Assembly (NCBI GenBank): GCA_050246875.1
Contig: JBFWVF010000001.1
Coordinates: 186,001-250,000 of the forward strand
Direction: 5' to 3'
DNA length: 64,000 bases
DNA from: SHWB01 sp050246875
Lineage (GTDB): Bacteria; Pseudomonadota; Alphaproteobacteria; UBA6615
A program made the position numbers and the translations under genes. Each line of letters begins with the position of its first letter. Position 1 is the first letter of the stretch. A model generated the notes under the pieces. The model did not search any database, was not told where the DNA came from, and saw only the letters and a list, made by a program, of their open reading frames with translations. Shown one piece after another: positions 56,578 to 64,000 of the stretch.

Positions 56578-57477
56578 TCACGGGCGAACGAACTCCGCCT
56601 CGCGGTAGCCCATGAAATAGAGCAACGCCGTCAGATCGGCATGGTCGATGCGGGCGGCGGCGCGTTCGGCGAGCACCGCCTTGCCGCGCCATGCCACGCC
56701 AAGGCCGGCGGCCTCGACCATGTCGAGATCGTTGGCGCCGTCGCCGATGGCCACCCCCGCCGCGACGCCGACGCCGAGACGGCCGGCGATGTCCTCCAGC
56801 GCCGCGCGCTTGGCCGCCCGGCCCAGCACCGGCGGCACGACGCGCCCGGTTAGCTTGCCGCCGGCGATCTCCAGCCGGTTGGCGCGCACTTCGGCGAAAC
56901 CCAGACGGCGCGCCAGCGGTTCGGCGAAGTATGTAAATCCACCGGTCACGAGCGCGGCGTGGACGCCATGCGCGGCCAGCGTCGCCGCCAGCACCGTCGC
57001 TCCCGCATTCGGCCGGATACGCGCCGCCACCGTGTCGAGCAGGCTGGTCGGCGTGCCGGCGAGCAGCGCCACGCGCTCGGCCAGCGCGCCTTCGAAGTCG
57101 AGTTCTCCGGCCATGGCCCGCGCCGTCACGGCGGCGATGCGCGGGCCGATGCCGATAGCCTCGGCCAGCTCATCGAGCATCTCGTTCTCGATGATCGTCG
57201 ATTCCATGTCGGCGACGACGAAGTGCCGGCGCCGCGCGGCGGCCATCTGCACCGCGAGGTCGACCGGCGCGCCGGCCAGTGCCGACCGTGCCGCACTGCG
57301 CAGCGTCGACGCCGGTGCGCCGCCGCACGGCAGGTCGCAGGCGACCCGCGGCGCCAGCCAGTCCGCCACGCCGACCGTGGCGCCGGCCGCGCGCAGCGCT
57401 GCGCCCGCGCGCGCGACGATGCTATCGTCGAGATCCGGCGCGGCACCGCCGGCCACCAGCGTCAGCACGAGGTCCAT
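56578..57477 (-). CDS. serB: phosphoserine phosphatase
   Basis: SerB hydrolyses O-phosphoserine to serine. The 299-residue protein has an N-terminal regulatory-like region (residues 1-83) and a HAD core: ADMESTIIENEMLDELAEA from residue 89, LVTGGFTYFAEPLARRLGF, and IGDGANDLDMV. The nucleophile is Asp90. The second acidic residue of the HAD motif DxDST is Glu92 rather than Asp. The start MDLVLTLVAGG at 57477 is the family N-terminus; its ATG overlaps the miaA ATG on the other strand (CATG, 57475-57478). Confidence 0.92.
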   Translation of the reverse strand: MDLVLTLVAGGAAPDLDDSIVARAGAALRAAGATVGVADWLAPRVACDLPCGGAPASTLRSAARSALAGAPVDLAVQMAAARRRHFVVADMESTIIENEMLDELAEAIGIGPRIAAVTARAMAGELDFEGALAERVALLAGTPTSLLDTVAARIRPNAGATVLAATLAAHGVHAALVTGGFTYFAEPLARRLGFAEVRANRLEIAGGKLTGRVVPPVLGRAAKRAALEDIAGRLGVGVAAGVAIGDGANDLDMVEAAGLGVAWRGKAVLAERAAARIDHADLTALLYFMGYREAEFVRP

Positions 57478-58426
57478 GTCGCCAAAACCCACCGCAGGAG
57501 AGACGGCGCCCGTCATCGTCGTCGCCGGCCCGACGGCGAGCGGCAAGTCGGCACTGGCGCTGGCGCTCGCGCGCCGTCTCGGCGGCGTGGTGATAAACGC
57601 CGATGCGCTGCAGGTCTACCGCGACCTGCGCATCGTCACGGCACGGCCGACGCCGGAGGACGAGGCGCTGGCGCCGCATCGCCTCTACGGTATCCTCGAC
57701 GCCTCGGAGGTCTGCTCGGCGGGACGCTGGCGCACGCTGGCGCTGGCGGAGATCGCACGGGCACGCGCCGCCGGACTGCGTCCGATCGTCGTCGGTGGCA
57801 CCGGGCTGTACGTCGAGGCGCTGGTCCGTGGCCTCGCCGACATCCCGCCGGTGCCCGCGGCGATCCGTGCCGGGGTGCGCGCCCGCCTCGCCGACCTCGG
57901 CCCCGCGACCCTTCATGCCGCCCTCGCCGCCGACGACCCGGAGACCGCCGCGACGCTGCGGCCAAGTGATCCACAGCGGCTGGCGCGCGCCTGGGAAGTC
58001 CTCGAAGCGACCGGCCGCCCGCTTGCCGCCTGGTGGGCCGAGGCGAAGGCCGCCGTGACGGAGCGGTTCGACATCGTCGCGCTCGAGCCGCCGCGCGAAG
58101 CCCTCTATGCCACCTGCGACACGCGCTTCGCGGCGATGGTCGCGGCCGGTGCCTTGGCCGAAGTGCGCGCCCTCGTGGCCCGCAGTCTACCGCCGGATGC
58201 TCCGGCACTGAAAGCCGTTGGCGTCGCCGAACTGGCCCGCCACATCGCCGGCCGGTGCGATCTGCCGGAGGCCGTCGCGGCCGCCCGCCAGGCCACGCGG
58301 CGGCTGGCGAAGCGTCAACTCACCTGGTTCCGGCACCGCCTGCCCAGGGAAGGTGAGACAGCCATCCGACTATCGTTGAAATATTCTGTCGTTGATTCGG
58401 ATGAAATCTTTTCAAAAATATCTTGA
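57476..58426 (+). CDS. miaA: tRNA dimethylallyltransferase
   Basis: MiaA adds the isopentenyl group to A37 of tRNAs reading UNN codons. The 316-residue protein has the P-loop VVAGPTASGKSALALALARR from residue ~15, then INADALQVYRDLRIVTARPT, IVVGGTGLYVEALVRGL, and a C-terminal KRQLTWFRHR. ATG 57476 is the only plausible start before the P-loop and shares two bases with the serB start codon on the opposite strand. The C-terminus (YSVVDSDEIFSKIS) is AT-richer and overlaps the ilvB promoter. Confidence 0.95.
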   Translation: MSPKPTAGETAPVIVVAGPTASGKSALALALARRLGGVVINADALQVYRDLRIVTARPTPEDEALAPHRLYGILDASEVCSAGRWRTLALAEIARARAAGLRPIVVGGTGLYVEALVRGLADIPPVPAAIRAGVRARLADLGPATLHAALAADDPETAATLRPSDPQRLARAWEVLEATGRPLAAWWAEAKAAVTERFDIVALEPPREALYATCDTRFAAMVAAGALAEVRALVARSLPPDAPALKAVGVAELARHIAGRCDLPEAVAAARQATRRLAKRQLTWFRHRLPREGETAIRLSLKYSVVDSDEIFSKIS

Positions 58427-58451
58427 CCGTATCGGACTCGGACCATAGTTT
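58423..58451 (+). promoter_or_regulatory. promoter of the ilvB-ilvN-ilvC operon
   Basis: TTGACC (58423-58428) and TAGTTT (58446-58451) are separated by exactly 17 bp in an AT-rich stretch. The -35 covers the miaA stop codon. Transcription from about 58458 would give a leader of about 95 nt before ilvB. No leader peptide rich in branched-chain residues was recognised. Confidence 0.65.
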
Positions 58452-58553
58452 TCGCGCCCCATGCCCTAGAATCGGGCGTTACGCGGCGCGGGCCGGTGTG
58501 CTTCGCGTCGCGCTTCATTTCGTGGGCCCCGGGCGGGGGCAGGACGGACGAAC

Positions 58554-60329
58554 ATGAGCGAACGAGCACTGAGCGGCGCGGAAATCCTGATGAAGGCCCT
58601 GGCGGACCAGGGCGTCGAAGTCATCTTCGGCTATCCCGGCGGCGCCGTGCTGCCGATCTACGATGCCATGTTCAAGCAGAACCGCGTCCGCCACATCCTC
58701 GTCCGCCACGAGCAGGGCGCGGTGCACATGGCCGAGGGCTATGCGCGCTCGACCGGCAAGGTCGGCGTCGTGCTGGTGACGTCCGGGCCGGGCGCGACCA
58801 ACGCGGTCACCGGCCTGACCGACGCGCTGATGGACTCGATCCCCGTCGTCTGCTTCACCGGCCAGGTGCCGACGCATCTGATCGGCAACGACGCATTCCA
58901 GGAGTGCGACACGACAGGAATCACCCGGCCCTGCACCAAGCACAACTACCTGGTGAAGGATTCGAGCCGCCTCGCCGAGATCGTCCACGAAGCATTCGCC
59001 GTGGCCCGCTCCGGCCGCCCCGGTCCCGTCGTCGTCGACTTGCCAAAGGACATCATGTTCGCCGAGGCGCCGTACAAGGAGCCCGGCGAGGTGCAGCCGC
59101 GCGGCCTTCGCCGCGTGGCAGATGTCGATCCGGCGGCCATCGAGGCGGCGGTCGATCTCATCGCCAACGCAAAACGCCCGATCTTCTATCTCGGCGGCGG
59201 CATCATCAATTCCGGCCCCGAGGCCTGTGCCGCGGTGACCGAGCTGGTGAAAGCGACGAAGTATCCGGCGACCATCACCCTGATGGGCCTCGGCTGCTTC
59301 CCGGGATCGAGCCCGCAGTTCCTCGGCATGCTCGGCATGCACGGCACCTACGAAGCCAATCTCGCGATGCATGGCTGCGACGTGATGGTGGCGATCGGCG
59401 CGCGCTTCGACGATCGCGTGACGGGACGGCTCGACGCCTTCTCGCCGGGCTCGAAGAAAATTCACATCGATATCGACCCCAGCTCGATCAACAAGAACGT
59501 GCGCGTCGACATCCCGCTGGTCGGCGATGTCGGCCACGTCGCCGGCCTGCTGCTCGCCGCGTGGAAGCGGCGAAACCCGAAGATCGACGGCAAGGCGCTG
59601 GAGGCGTGGTGGGAGCAGATCGGCCGCTGGCGCGCCGTCGACTGCCTGAAGTACGACCAGGGCATGGGCGCCAAGGACGCGATCAAGCCGCAGTTCGCCA
59701 TCCAGCGCCTCTACGAGGCGACGAAGGACCGCGACTGCTACATCACGACCGAGGTCGGCCAGCACCAGATGTGGGCGGCGCAGTTCTACAAGTTCGAGCA
59801 GCCGAACCGCTGGATGACGTCGGGCGGCCTCGGCACCATGGGCTACGGGCTGCCCTCGGCGATCGGGGTGCAGGTGGCGCACCCGGACTCGCTCGTCGTC
59901 GACATCGCCGGCGAGGCCTCGACCATGATGAACATCCAGGAACTGGGCACGATGGCCCAGTACCGCTTGCCGGTGAAGCTGTTCATCCTCAACAACGAGT
60001 GGATGGGCATGGTGCGCCAGTGGCAGGAACTGCTGCACGGCGCGCGCTATTCGGAGAGCTACTCGGCCGGCCTGCCGGATTTCGTCAAGCTGGCGGAGGC
60101 CTATGGCATGAAGGGCATGCGCGTCGACCAGCCGAAGGATGTCGACAGCGCCATCGCGGCGATGATCGCGCATCCCGGCCCGGTGGTCTGCGACATGCGC
60201 GTGGCCAAGGAAGAGAACTGCTTCCCGATGATTCCGGGCGGCGCGCCGCACAACGAGATCCTGCTCGGCACCAACGATCCGCGCCGGCGCGAGACCTTCG
60301 AGAGCGAAGAGGGCATGGTCCTCGTTTGA
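58554..60329 (+). CDS. ilvB: acetolactate synthase large subunit
   Basis: The ThDP enzyme makes acetolactate or acetohydroxybutyrate for valine, leucine and isoleucine. The 591-residue protein has the catalytic Glu in HILVRHEQGAVHMAEGYARS, IPVVCFTGQVPTHLIG, the central FAD domain (GARFDDRVTGRLDAF), and the ThDP-binding VVDIAGEASTMMNIQEL with Glu454 where GDG/GDA enzymes have Asp. This last is a variant also found in related sequences as far as I know. WMGMVRQWQE follows. It is cotranscribed with ilvN and ilvC. Confidence 0.96.
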   Translation: MSERALSGAEILMKALADQGVEVIFGYPGGAVLPIYDAMFKQNRVRHILVRHEQGAVHMAEGYARSTGKVGVVLVTSGPGATNAVTGLTDALMDSIPVVCFTGQVPTHLIGNDAFQECDTTGITRPCTKHNYLVKDSSRLAEIVHEAFAVARSGRPGPVVVDLPKDIMFAEAPYKEPGEVQPRGLRRVADVDPAAIEAAVDLIANAKRPIFYLGGGIINSGPEACAAVTELVKATKYPATITLMGLGCFPGSSPQFLGMLGMHGTYEANLAMHGCDVMVAIGARFDDRVTGRLDAFSPGSKKIHIDIDPSSINKNVRVDIPLVGDVGHVAGLLLAAWKRRNPKIDGKALEAWWEQIGRWRAVDCLKYDQGMGAKDAIKPQFAIQRLYEATKDRDCYITTEVGQHQMWAAQFYKFEQPNRWMTSGGLGTMGYGLPSAIGVQVAHPDSLVVDIAGEASTMMNIQELGTMAQYRLPVKLFILNNEWMGMVRQWQELLHGARYSESYSAGLPDFVKLAEAYGMKGMRVDQPKDVDSAIAAMIAHPGPVVCDMRVAKEENCFPMIPGGAPHNEILLGTNDPRRRETFESEEGMVLV

Positions 60330-60330
60330 C

Positions 60331-60374
60331 GGGGGCCGCCCGCGGGCGGCCCCGCGCGGGCGGTACGCCGCCCG
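60331..60374 (+). other. tandem hairpins between ilvB and ilvN
   Basis: Two stems follow the ilvB stop: GGGGCCGCC/GGCGGCCCC (60331-60352, 4-nt loop) and GCGGGCGG/CCGCCCGC (60355-60374, 4-nt loop). There is no T-run, so they may slow decay or tune expression between cistrons rather than terminate. Confidence 0.6.
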
Positions 60375-60419
60375 CGTCTATCTCTCCCTGCGCTCTCCTG
60401 CCCGTCAGGTAATCCGACA

Positions 60420-60965
60420 ATGGCCCCACCCTCCTCCGAACCCGTCGCGCGGCACACCATCGCCGTCATCGTCGACAACGAGCCCGGCGTGCTCGCCCGC
60501 GTGGTCGGCCTCTTCTCCGGCCGCGGCTACAACATCGAGAGCCTCACCGTCGCCGCCGTGTCGGCCGACGGCGCCTCCTCGCGCATCAACCTCGTCACCA
60601 CCGGCACGCCCATGATCATCGAGCAGATCAAGGCGCAGTTGCAGCGGCTGGTGCCGGTGCAGGCCGTGCGCGACCTGACCGCCGAGGGGCCGCACATCCA
60701 GCGCGAGGTGGCGTTGGTGAAGGTCGTCGCCACGGGGGCGGCACGCCTGGAAGTGCTGCGCGTCGCCGACATTTTCCGCGCCCGCGCCACAGATACGACC
60801 GTCACCTCCTTCGTCTTCGCCATCACTGGCGCGCCGGAGAAGATCGACAGCTTCATCGAGCTGATGCACGCGCTGGGCAGCGAGGTCGAGATCGCCCGCT
60901 CCGGCGTCGTCGCCATGGCGCGCGGCGCCGCCGCCCTGCCCGCCGCCGGCCGCAACGCCGGCTGA
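60420..60965 (+). CDS. ilvN: acetolactate synthase small (regulatory) subunit
   Basis: The 181-residue ACT-domain protein confers valine feedback and full activity on the large subunit. HTIAVIVDNEPGVLARVVGLFSGRG followed by YNIESLTVA is the canonical ACT start. A C-terminal domain (EVALVKVVA, ITGAPEKIDSFIELM) completes the length of IlvN/IlvH proteins. It lies 90 bp after ilvB and 112 bp before ilvC; a GC-rich hairpin (60987-61007) sits in the latter gap. Confidence 0.96.
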   Translation: MAPPSSEPVARHTIAVIVDNEPGVLARVVGLFSGRGYNIESLTVAAVSADGASSRINLVTTGTPMIIEQIKAQLQRLVPVQAVRDLTAEGPHIQREVALVKVVATGAARLEVLRVADIFRARATDTTVTSFVFAITGAPEKIDSFIELMHALGSEVEIARSGVVAMARGAAALPAAGRNAG

Positions 60966-61077
60966 CCGGCACCGGCGCGACCCGTTGCCCCGCCGCCCCG
61001 GCGGGGCTACAACCCCCGCCGCATCAACGATTTTCGGGACGACCCCGGAAACCCGGGACTGGAGAAGGAACACCGCC

Positions 61078-62097
61078 ATGCGCGTGTATTACGACCGCGA
61101 CGCCGACGTGAAGCTGATCAAGACCAAGAAGGTCGCCATCGTCGGCTACGGCAGCCAGGGCCATGCCCACGCCATGAACCTGCGCGACAGCGGCGTGAAG
61201 GACGTCGTGGTGGCCCTGCGCCCCGGCTCGGCCGGCATCGCCAAGGCCGAAGGCGCCAAGTTCAAGACCATGGACCCGGCAGCGGCGGCGAAATGGGCCG
61301 ACGTGGTGATGGTGCTGGTGCCCGACGAACTGCAGGGCGACCTCTACGCCAACCACCTCGGGCCCAACATGCGCGAGGGCACGGCCATCGCCTTCGCCCA
61401 CGGCCTCAACATCCACTTCAACCTGATCGAGCCGCGCCGCGACCTCGACGTGTTCATGATCGCGCCGAAGGGTCCCGGGCACACCGTGCGCTCGGAGTAC
61501 CAGCGCGGCGCCGGCGTGCCGTCGCTGCTGGCGATCCACCAGGATTCCTCGGGCAACTGCCACGACATCGGCCTGTCCTACGGCGCCGCCATCGGCGCCG
61601 GCCGCGCCGGCATCATCGAGACGACCTTCAAGGAAGAGTGCGAAACCGACCTGTTCGGCGAGCAGACCGTGCTGTGCGGCGGCCTCACCGCGCTGATCGA
61701 GGCCGGCTACGAGACGCTGGTCGAGGCCGGCTACGCGCCCGAGATGGCCTACTTCGAGTGCGTGCACGAGGTGAAGCTGATCGTCGACCTGATCTACGAG
61801 GGCGGCCTCGCCAACATGCGCTACTCGGTGTCGAACACCGCCGAGTATGGCGACTACACGCGCGGGCCGCGCATCGTCACCGACGAGACCAAGGCCGAGA
61901 TGCGCCGCGTGCTGAAGGAAATCCAGACCGGCCAGTTCTCGCGCGAGTGGATGCTCGAGAACCGTGTCGGCCAGACCAGCTTCAAGGCCATGCGCCGACG
62001 CAACGCCGAGCATCCGCTGGAGCAGGTTGGCGAGCGCCTGCGCGGCATGATGCCGTGGATCAAGGCCAACGCCCTCGTCGACAAGGCGAAGAACTGA
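61078..62097 (+). CDS. ilvC: ketol-acid reductoisomerase (NADP+)
   Basis: IlvC converts acetolactate or acetohydroxybutyrate to the dihydroxy acid. At 339 residues it is a class I enzyme. Landmarks are MRVYYDRDADVKLIKTKKVA, the Rossmann VGYGSQGHAHAMNLRDSG, MIAPKGPGHTVRSEY, and the metal ligands in KEECETDLFGEQ and YFECVHEVKLIVDLIYEGG. GGAGAAGGA precedes ATG 61078. A hairpin after the stop probably ends the operon. Confidence 0.97.
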   Translation: MRVYYDRDADVKLIKTKKVAIVGYGSQGHAHAMNLRDSGVKDVVVALRPGSAGIAKAEGAKFKTMDPAAAAKWADVVMVLVPDELQGDLYANHLGPNMREGTAIAFAHGLNIHFNLIEPRRDLDVFMIAPKGPGHTVRSEYQRGAGVPSLLAIHQDSSGNCHDIGLSYGAAIGAGRAGIIETTFKEECETDLFGEQTVLCGGLTALIEAGYETLVEAGYAPEMAYFECVHEVKLIVDLIYEGGLANMRYSVSNTAEYGDYTRGPRIVTDETKAEMRRVLKEIQTGQFSREWMLENRVGQTSFKAMRRRNAEHPLEQVGERLRGMMPWIKANALVDKAKN

Positions 62098-62118
62098 GCG
62101 ACGGAGCCGGCGCGAACG

Positions 62119-62142
62119 GCCTCATCCATCGACGGATGAGGC
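62119..62142 (+). terminator. probable terminator hairpin after ilvC
   Basis: GCCTCATCC (62119-62127) and GGATGAGGC (62134-62142) form a 9-bp stem with a 6-nt loop, 22 bp after the ilvC stop. It is followed by TGCTTCTCC, a weak U-tract. It may therefore terminate only partly. Confidence 0.5.
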
Positions 62143-62179
62143 TGCTTCTCCGTCCGGCTTCACGAGGCATGCAACGCCG

Positions 62180-62218
62180 CGCCTCCTCGTCCTGAGCCTG
62201 TCGAGGGACGGGGAGGCG
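62180..62218. repeat. REP-like element, copy 2
   Basis: Arms 62180-62192 and 62206-62218 pair over 13 positions with one G-T. The loop and left arm contain CTCGTCCTGAGCCTGTCGA, the exact reverse complement of 39496-39514. It lies between the convergent ilvC and acyl-CoA synthetase genes. Confidence 0.75.
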
Positions 62219-62240
62219 AGCGCGAACAATCCCCCCTGGG

Positions 62241-64000
62241 CTATGCCGCGCGCGTCCGCGGGCCGTAGAGCGCCTCCAGCCGGGCGCCGTAGATTTCGCG
62301 GATCTTGTGGCGGCGGATCTTTAGCGACGGAGTCATCATCGCGTTGTCGATGGTGAATGGTTCCGACGCGATGATGAAGCGACGGACCTGCTCGGTCGCC
62401 TGCAGGCGCGCGTTGGCGCGCTCGACCGCGAGGCGGATCGCCTCGTGGAAGTCGTGCAGGTCGGCGATGGCGGCGAGGCCACCGCTGCGGCCGTTGGCGG
62501 CCGACCACTGCGCCACGAAATCCTGGTCCGGCACGATCACGGCGACCAGATGCGGCTTCCGGTCGCCGACGACCATTGCCTGGGAGACTTCCGGCTCGAA
62601 CGCCAGCGCACCCTCGACCCGCTGGGGCGACAGCGTGTCGCCGCCCGACAGCACGATGATGTCCTTCTTGCGATCGGTGATGCGGATGTAGCCGTCCGGA
62701 TCGACCACGCCGATGTCGCCGGTATGCACCCAGCCGTCGCGCAGGGCCTCGGCCGACTGCTCGGGCTGGCGCCAGTAGCCCTGCATCGTCAGTTCTCCGG
62801 CGATGAGGATTTCGCCGTCCTCGGCGATCTTCACCTCGACGCCGCGGAAAGCCGGGCCGACGGTGTCGATGCGGATGCGCATCGGCGGGTTGGCGCTGAC
62901 GACCGGCGCCGTCTCGGTCTGGCCGTAGCCCTGCAGCAGACGCACGCCCAGGGCGAGGAAGAAGACGCCGATGTCGTAGTTGAGCGGCGCGCCGCCCGAC
63001 ACGAAGGCGTTCAGGCGGCCGCCAAAGCGCTGCGCGACCTTGCGGCGCACCAGCCTGTCGAGCAGCCAGTCCTCGACGCGCTCGATCAGTGTCAACGCCG
63101 CCGCGCCCTGTTCGTAGCGCTTGCGGCCGAGAGCCACGGCACGATGGAACAGCGTCGCCGACAGTCCGCCCTTGCGCTCGACGCCGGCGAGGATGCGCTG
63201 GTGCATCATCTCGTAGAGGCGCGGCACGGCCGTCATGATCGTCGGCCGCGCCTCCTCCATGTTGGCAACGAGGCGATCGATCGATTCCGCATACCAGATC
63301 TCGGCACCGATGGTGATCGGGAAGTAGAGGCCGGCGGTGTGCTCGTAGGAATGCGACAGCGGCAGGAACGACAGGAACGTCTCGCGGTCGAGCGTCAGCA
63401 GCCCGGACTCGTCGAACAGATAGTAGGCGCCCCAGCAATTGCACAGGATGGCGCCGTGCGAGAGCATGACGCCCTTCGGCCGCCCGCCGGTTCCAGAGGT
63501 ATAGATGAGACAGGCCGTGTCGTTGCGCGCGATGCGCGCGACAGCCTCGCCGAGGTCGTCCGGCATCTCGCGGCCGCGGGCGACGACCTCGTCCCAACCG
63601 TGAACCGTGAGGTTGCCGACCTGGCCATGCGGCGCCTCCAGCGCCACGATGGCGCGCACGGCCTTGACCTGCTGCGCCGCCGGGAGCAGCCGCTCCGCGA
63701 GGCGCGCGGACGAGACGATGGCGACTTCGGCGCCACTGTCCTCGAGGATGTGGACATGGTCGTCGACAGTATTGGTCGTGTAGGCGGGAACCGTCAGCGC
63801 GCCGGCGGCCATGATGGCGAGGTCGGCGATACCCCATTCCGGGCGGTTCTCGGAGACCAGTACGACGCGGTCGCCGGGCGCGACCCCGAGGGCGCGAAGA
63901 CCGCGCGACAGAGCGCCGACCTGGTCGCGCGCCTGGTTCCACGAGATGGCCTGCCAGGCGCCATAGCGCCTGGCCCGGAACAGCGGCTTGTCGCCCAGCT
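62241..64000 (-). CDS. AMP-dependent long-chain fatty-acid-CoA ligase, N-terminus beyond the window
   Basis: The frame stays open to base 64000, so about 586 C-terminal residues are seen and the start is missing. ANL-superfamily motifs are present: the P-loop CLIYTSGTGGRPKGVMLSHG, LPLSHSYEHTAGLYFPI, GYGQTETAPVVSANPP, and the hinge region DGWVHTGDIGVVDPDGYIRITDRKKD. The overall pattern resembles the FadD15/long-chain acyl-CoA synthetase group, activating fatty acids through an acyl-adenylate. It is convergent with ilvC across a REP-like element. Chain-length preference is not evident. Confidence 0.9.
   Translation of the reverse strand, partial: LGDKPLFRARRYGAWQAISWNQARDQVGALSRGLRALGVAPGDRVVLVSENRPEWGIADLAIMAAGALTVPAYTTNTVDDHVHILEDSGAEVAIVSSARLAERLLPAAQQVKAVRAIVALEAPHGQVGNLTVHGWDEVVARGREMPDDLGEAVARIARNDTACLIYTSGTGGRPKGVMLSHGAILCNCWGAYYLFDESGLLTLDRETFLSFLPLSHSYEHTAGLYFPITIGAEIWYAESIDRLVANMEEARPTIMTAVPRLYEMMHQRILAGVERKGGLSATLFHRAVALGRKRYEQGAAALTLIERVEDWLLDRLVRRKVAQRFGGRLNAFVSGGAPLNYDIGVFFLALGVRLLQGYGQTETAPVVSANPPMRIRIDTVGPAFRGVEVKIAEDGEILIAGELTMQGYWRQPEQSAEALRDGWVHTGDIGVVDPDGYIRITDRKKDIIVLSGGDTLSPQRVEGALAFEPEVSQAMVVGDRKPHLVAVIVPDQDFVAQWSAANGRSGGLAAIADLHDFHEAIRLAVERANARLQATEQVRRFIIASEPFTIDNAMMTPSLKIRRHKIREIYGARLEALYGPRTRAA

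Overview
This window is a piece of a high-GC (roughly 70% by eye) alphaproteobacterial chromosome. The lineage call rests on several features: a two-piece, circularly permuted tmRNA gene, an alphaproteobacterial SspB, a DUF1476 F1-ATPase inhibitor (zeta), DUF1491, a BolA-monothiol glutaredoxin pair beside purL, and a CIRCE-controlled groESL. A Rhodospirillales-like or related free-living genus is plausible, but the order cannot be fixed from sequence alone. Both window edges cut genes: a MaoC-type hydratase on the left and an acyl-CoA synthetase on the right. Almost everything is core metabolism and housekeeping. No tRNA, rRNA, CRISPR array, transposase, integrase or prophage gene was seen.

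Layout. 1-9.4 kb: CoA hydratase, class II aldolase, then a purine block (purB, purC, purS, purQ, purL) with DUF1491, ATPase inhibitor and NRDE genes, ending in bolA-grxD. 9.4-16 kb: a glyoxalase-fold protein with a histone-H1-like tail, rpsD, an EamA exporter, a TrmJ-type methyltransferase and a TRAP transporter (dctP, dctQ, dctM). 16-22 kb, all minus strand: cimA, cysS, a second-type gltX and nadE. 22-30 kb: MFS transporter, CSS-EAL c-di-GMP phosphodiesterase, ethanolamine-type permease, nicotinate phosphoribosyltransferase, and a cupin/2-hydroxyacid dehydrogenase pair. 30-35 kb: an SDR gene flanked by two direct copies of the aroG 3' end, then aroG, a small exported protein, gor, and an AT-rich islet with an orphan membrane protein. 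35-42 kb: groESL, glmS, a cupin, glmU and an SRAP protein. 42-48 kb: nrdA-nrdB behind a pair of NrdR-like boxes, an RHH protein, fumC, a TfoX-like gene, sspB and ssrA. 48-55 kb: thyA-folA, mrp/apbC, hflK-hflC and a DegP protease. 55-64 kb: a DRE-TIM lyase, divergent serB/miaA with overlapping start codons, ilvB-ilvN-ilvC and a long-chain acyl-CoA synthetase.

How the parts fit. CimA with IlvB, IlvN and IlvC suggests isoleucine made through citramalate. GlmS and GlmU feed UDP-GlcNAc. NrdAB, ThyA and FolA cover dNTP and thymidylate supply. ssrA and sspB sit next to each other and act in the same ribosome-rescue and ClpXP proteolysis route. HflKC and DegP form an envelope quality-control block.

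The most unusual items are these. (1) A ~1.36 kb direct-repeat structure carries a lone SDR gene, flanked by the intact aroG 3' end and a diverged truncated copy. (2) A VOC protein has a Lys/Arg/Ala/Pro-rich tail. (3) ssrA is linked to sspB, with a predicted ANDNVAPLAVAA tag and a T-loop without the usual consensus. (4) trmJ apparently lacks ATG, GTG and TTG starts. (5) serB and miaA are head-to-head and share the tetranucleotide CATG as start codons. (6) The AT-rich islet upstream of groES. Nothing in the window looks like a complete undescribed multi-gene system.
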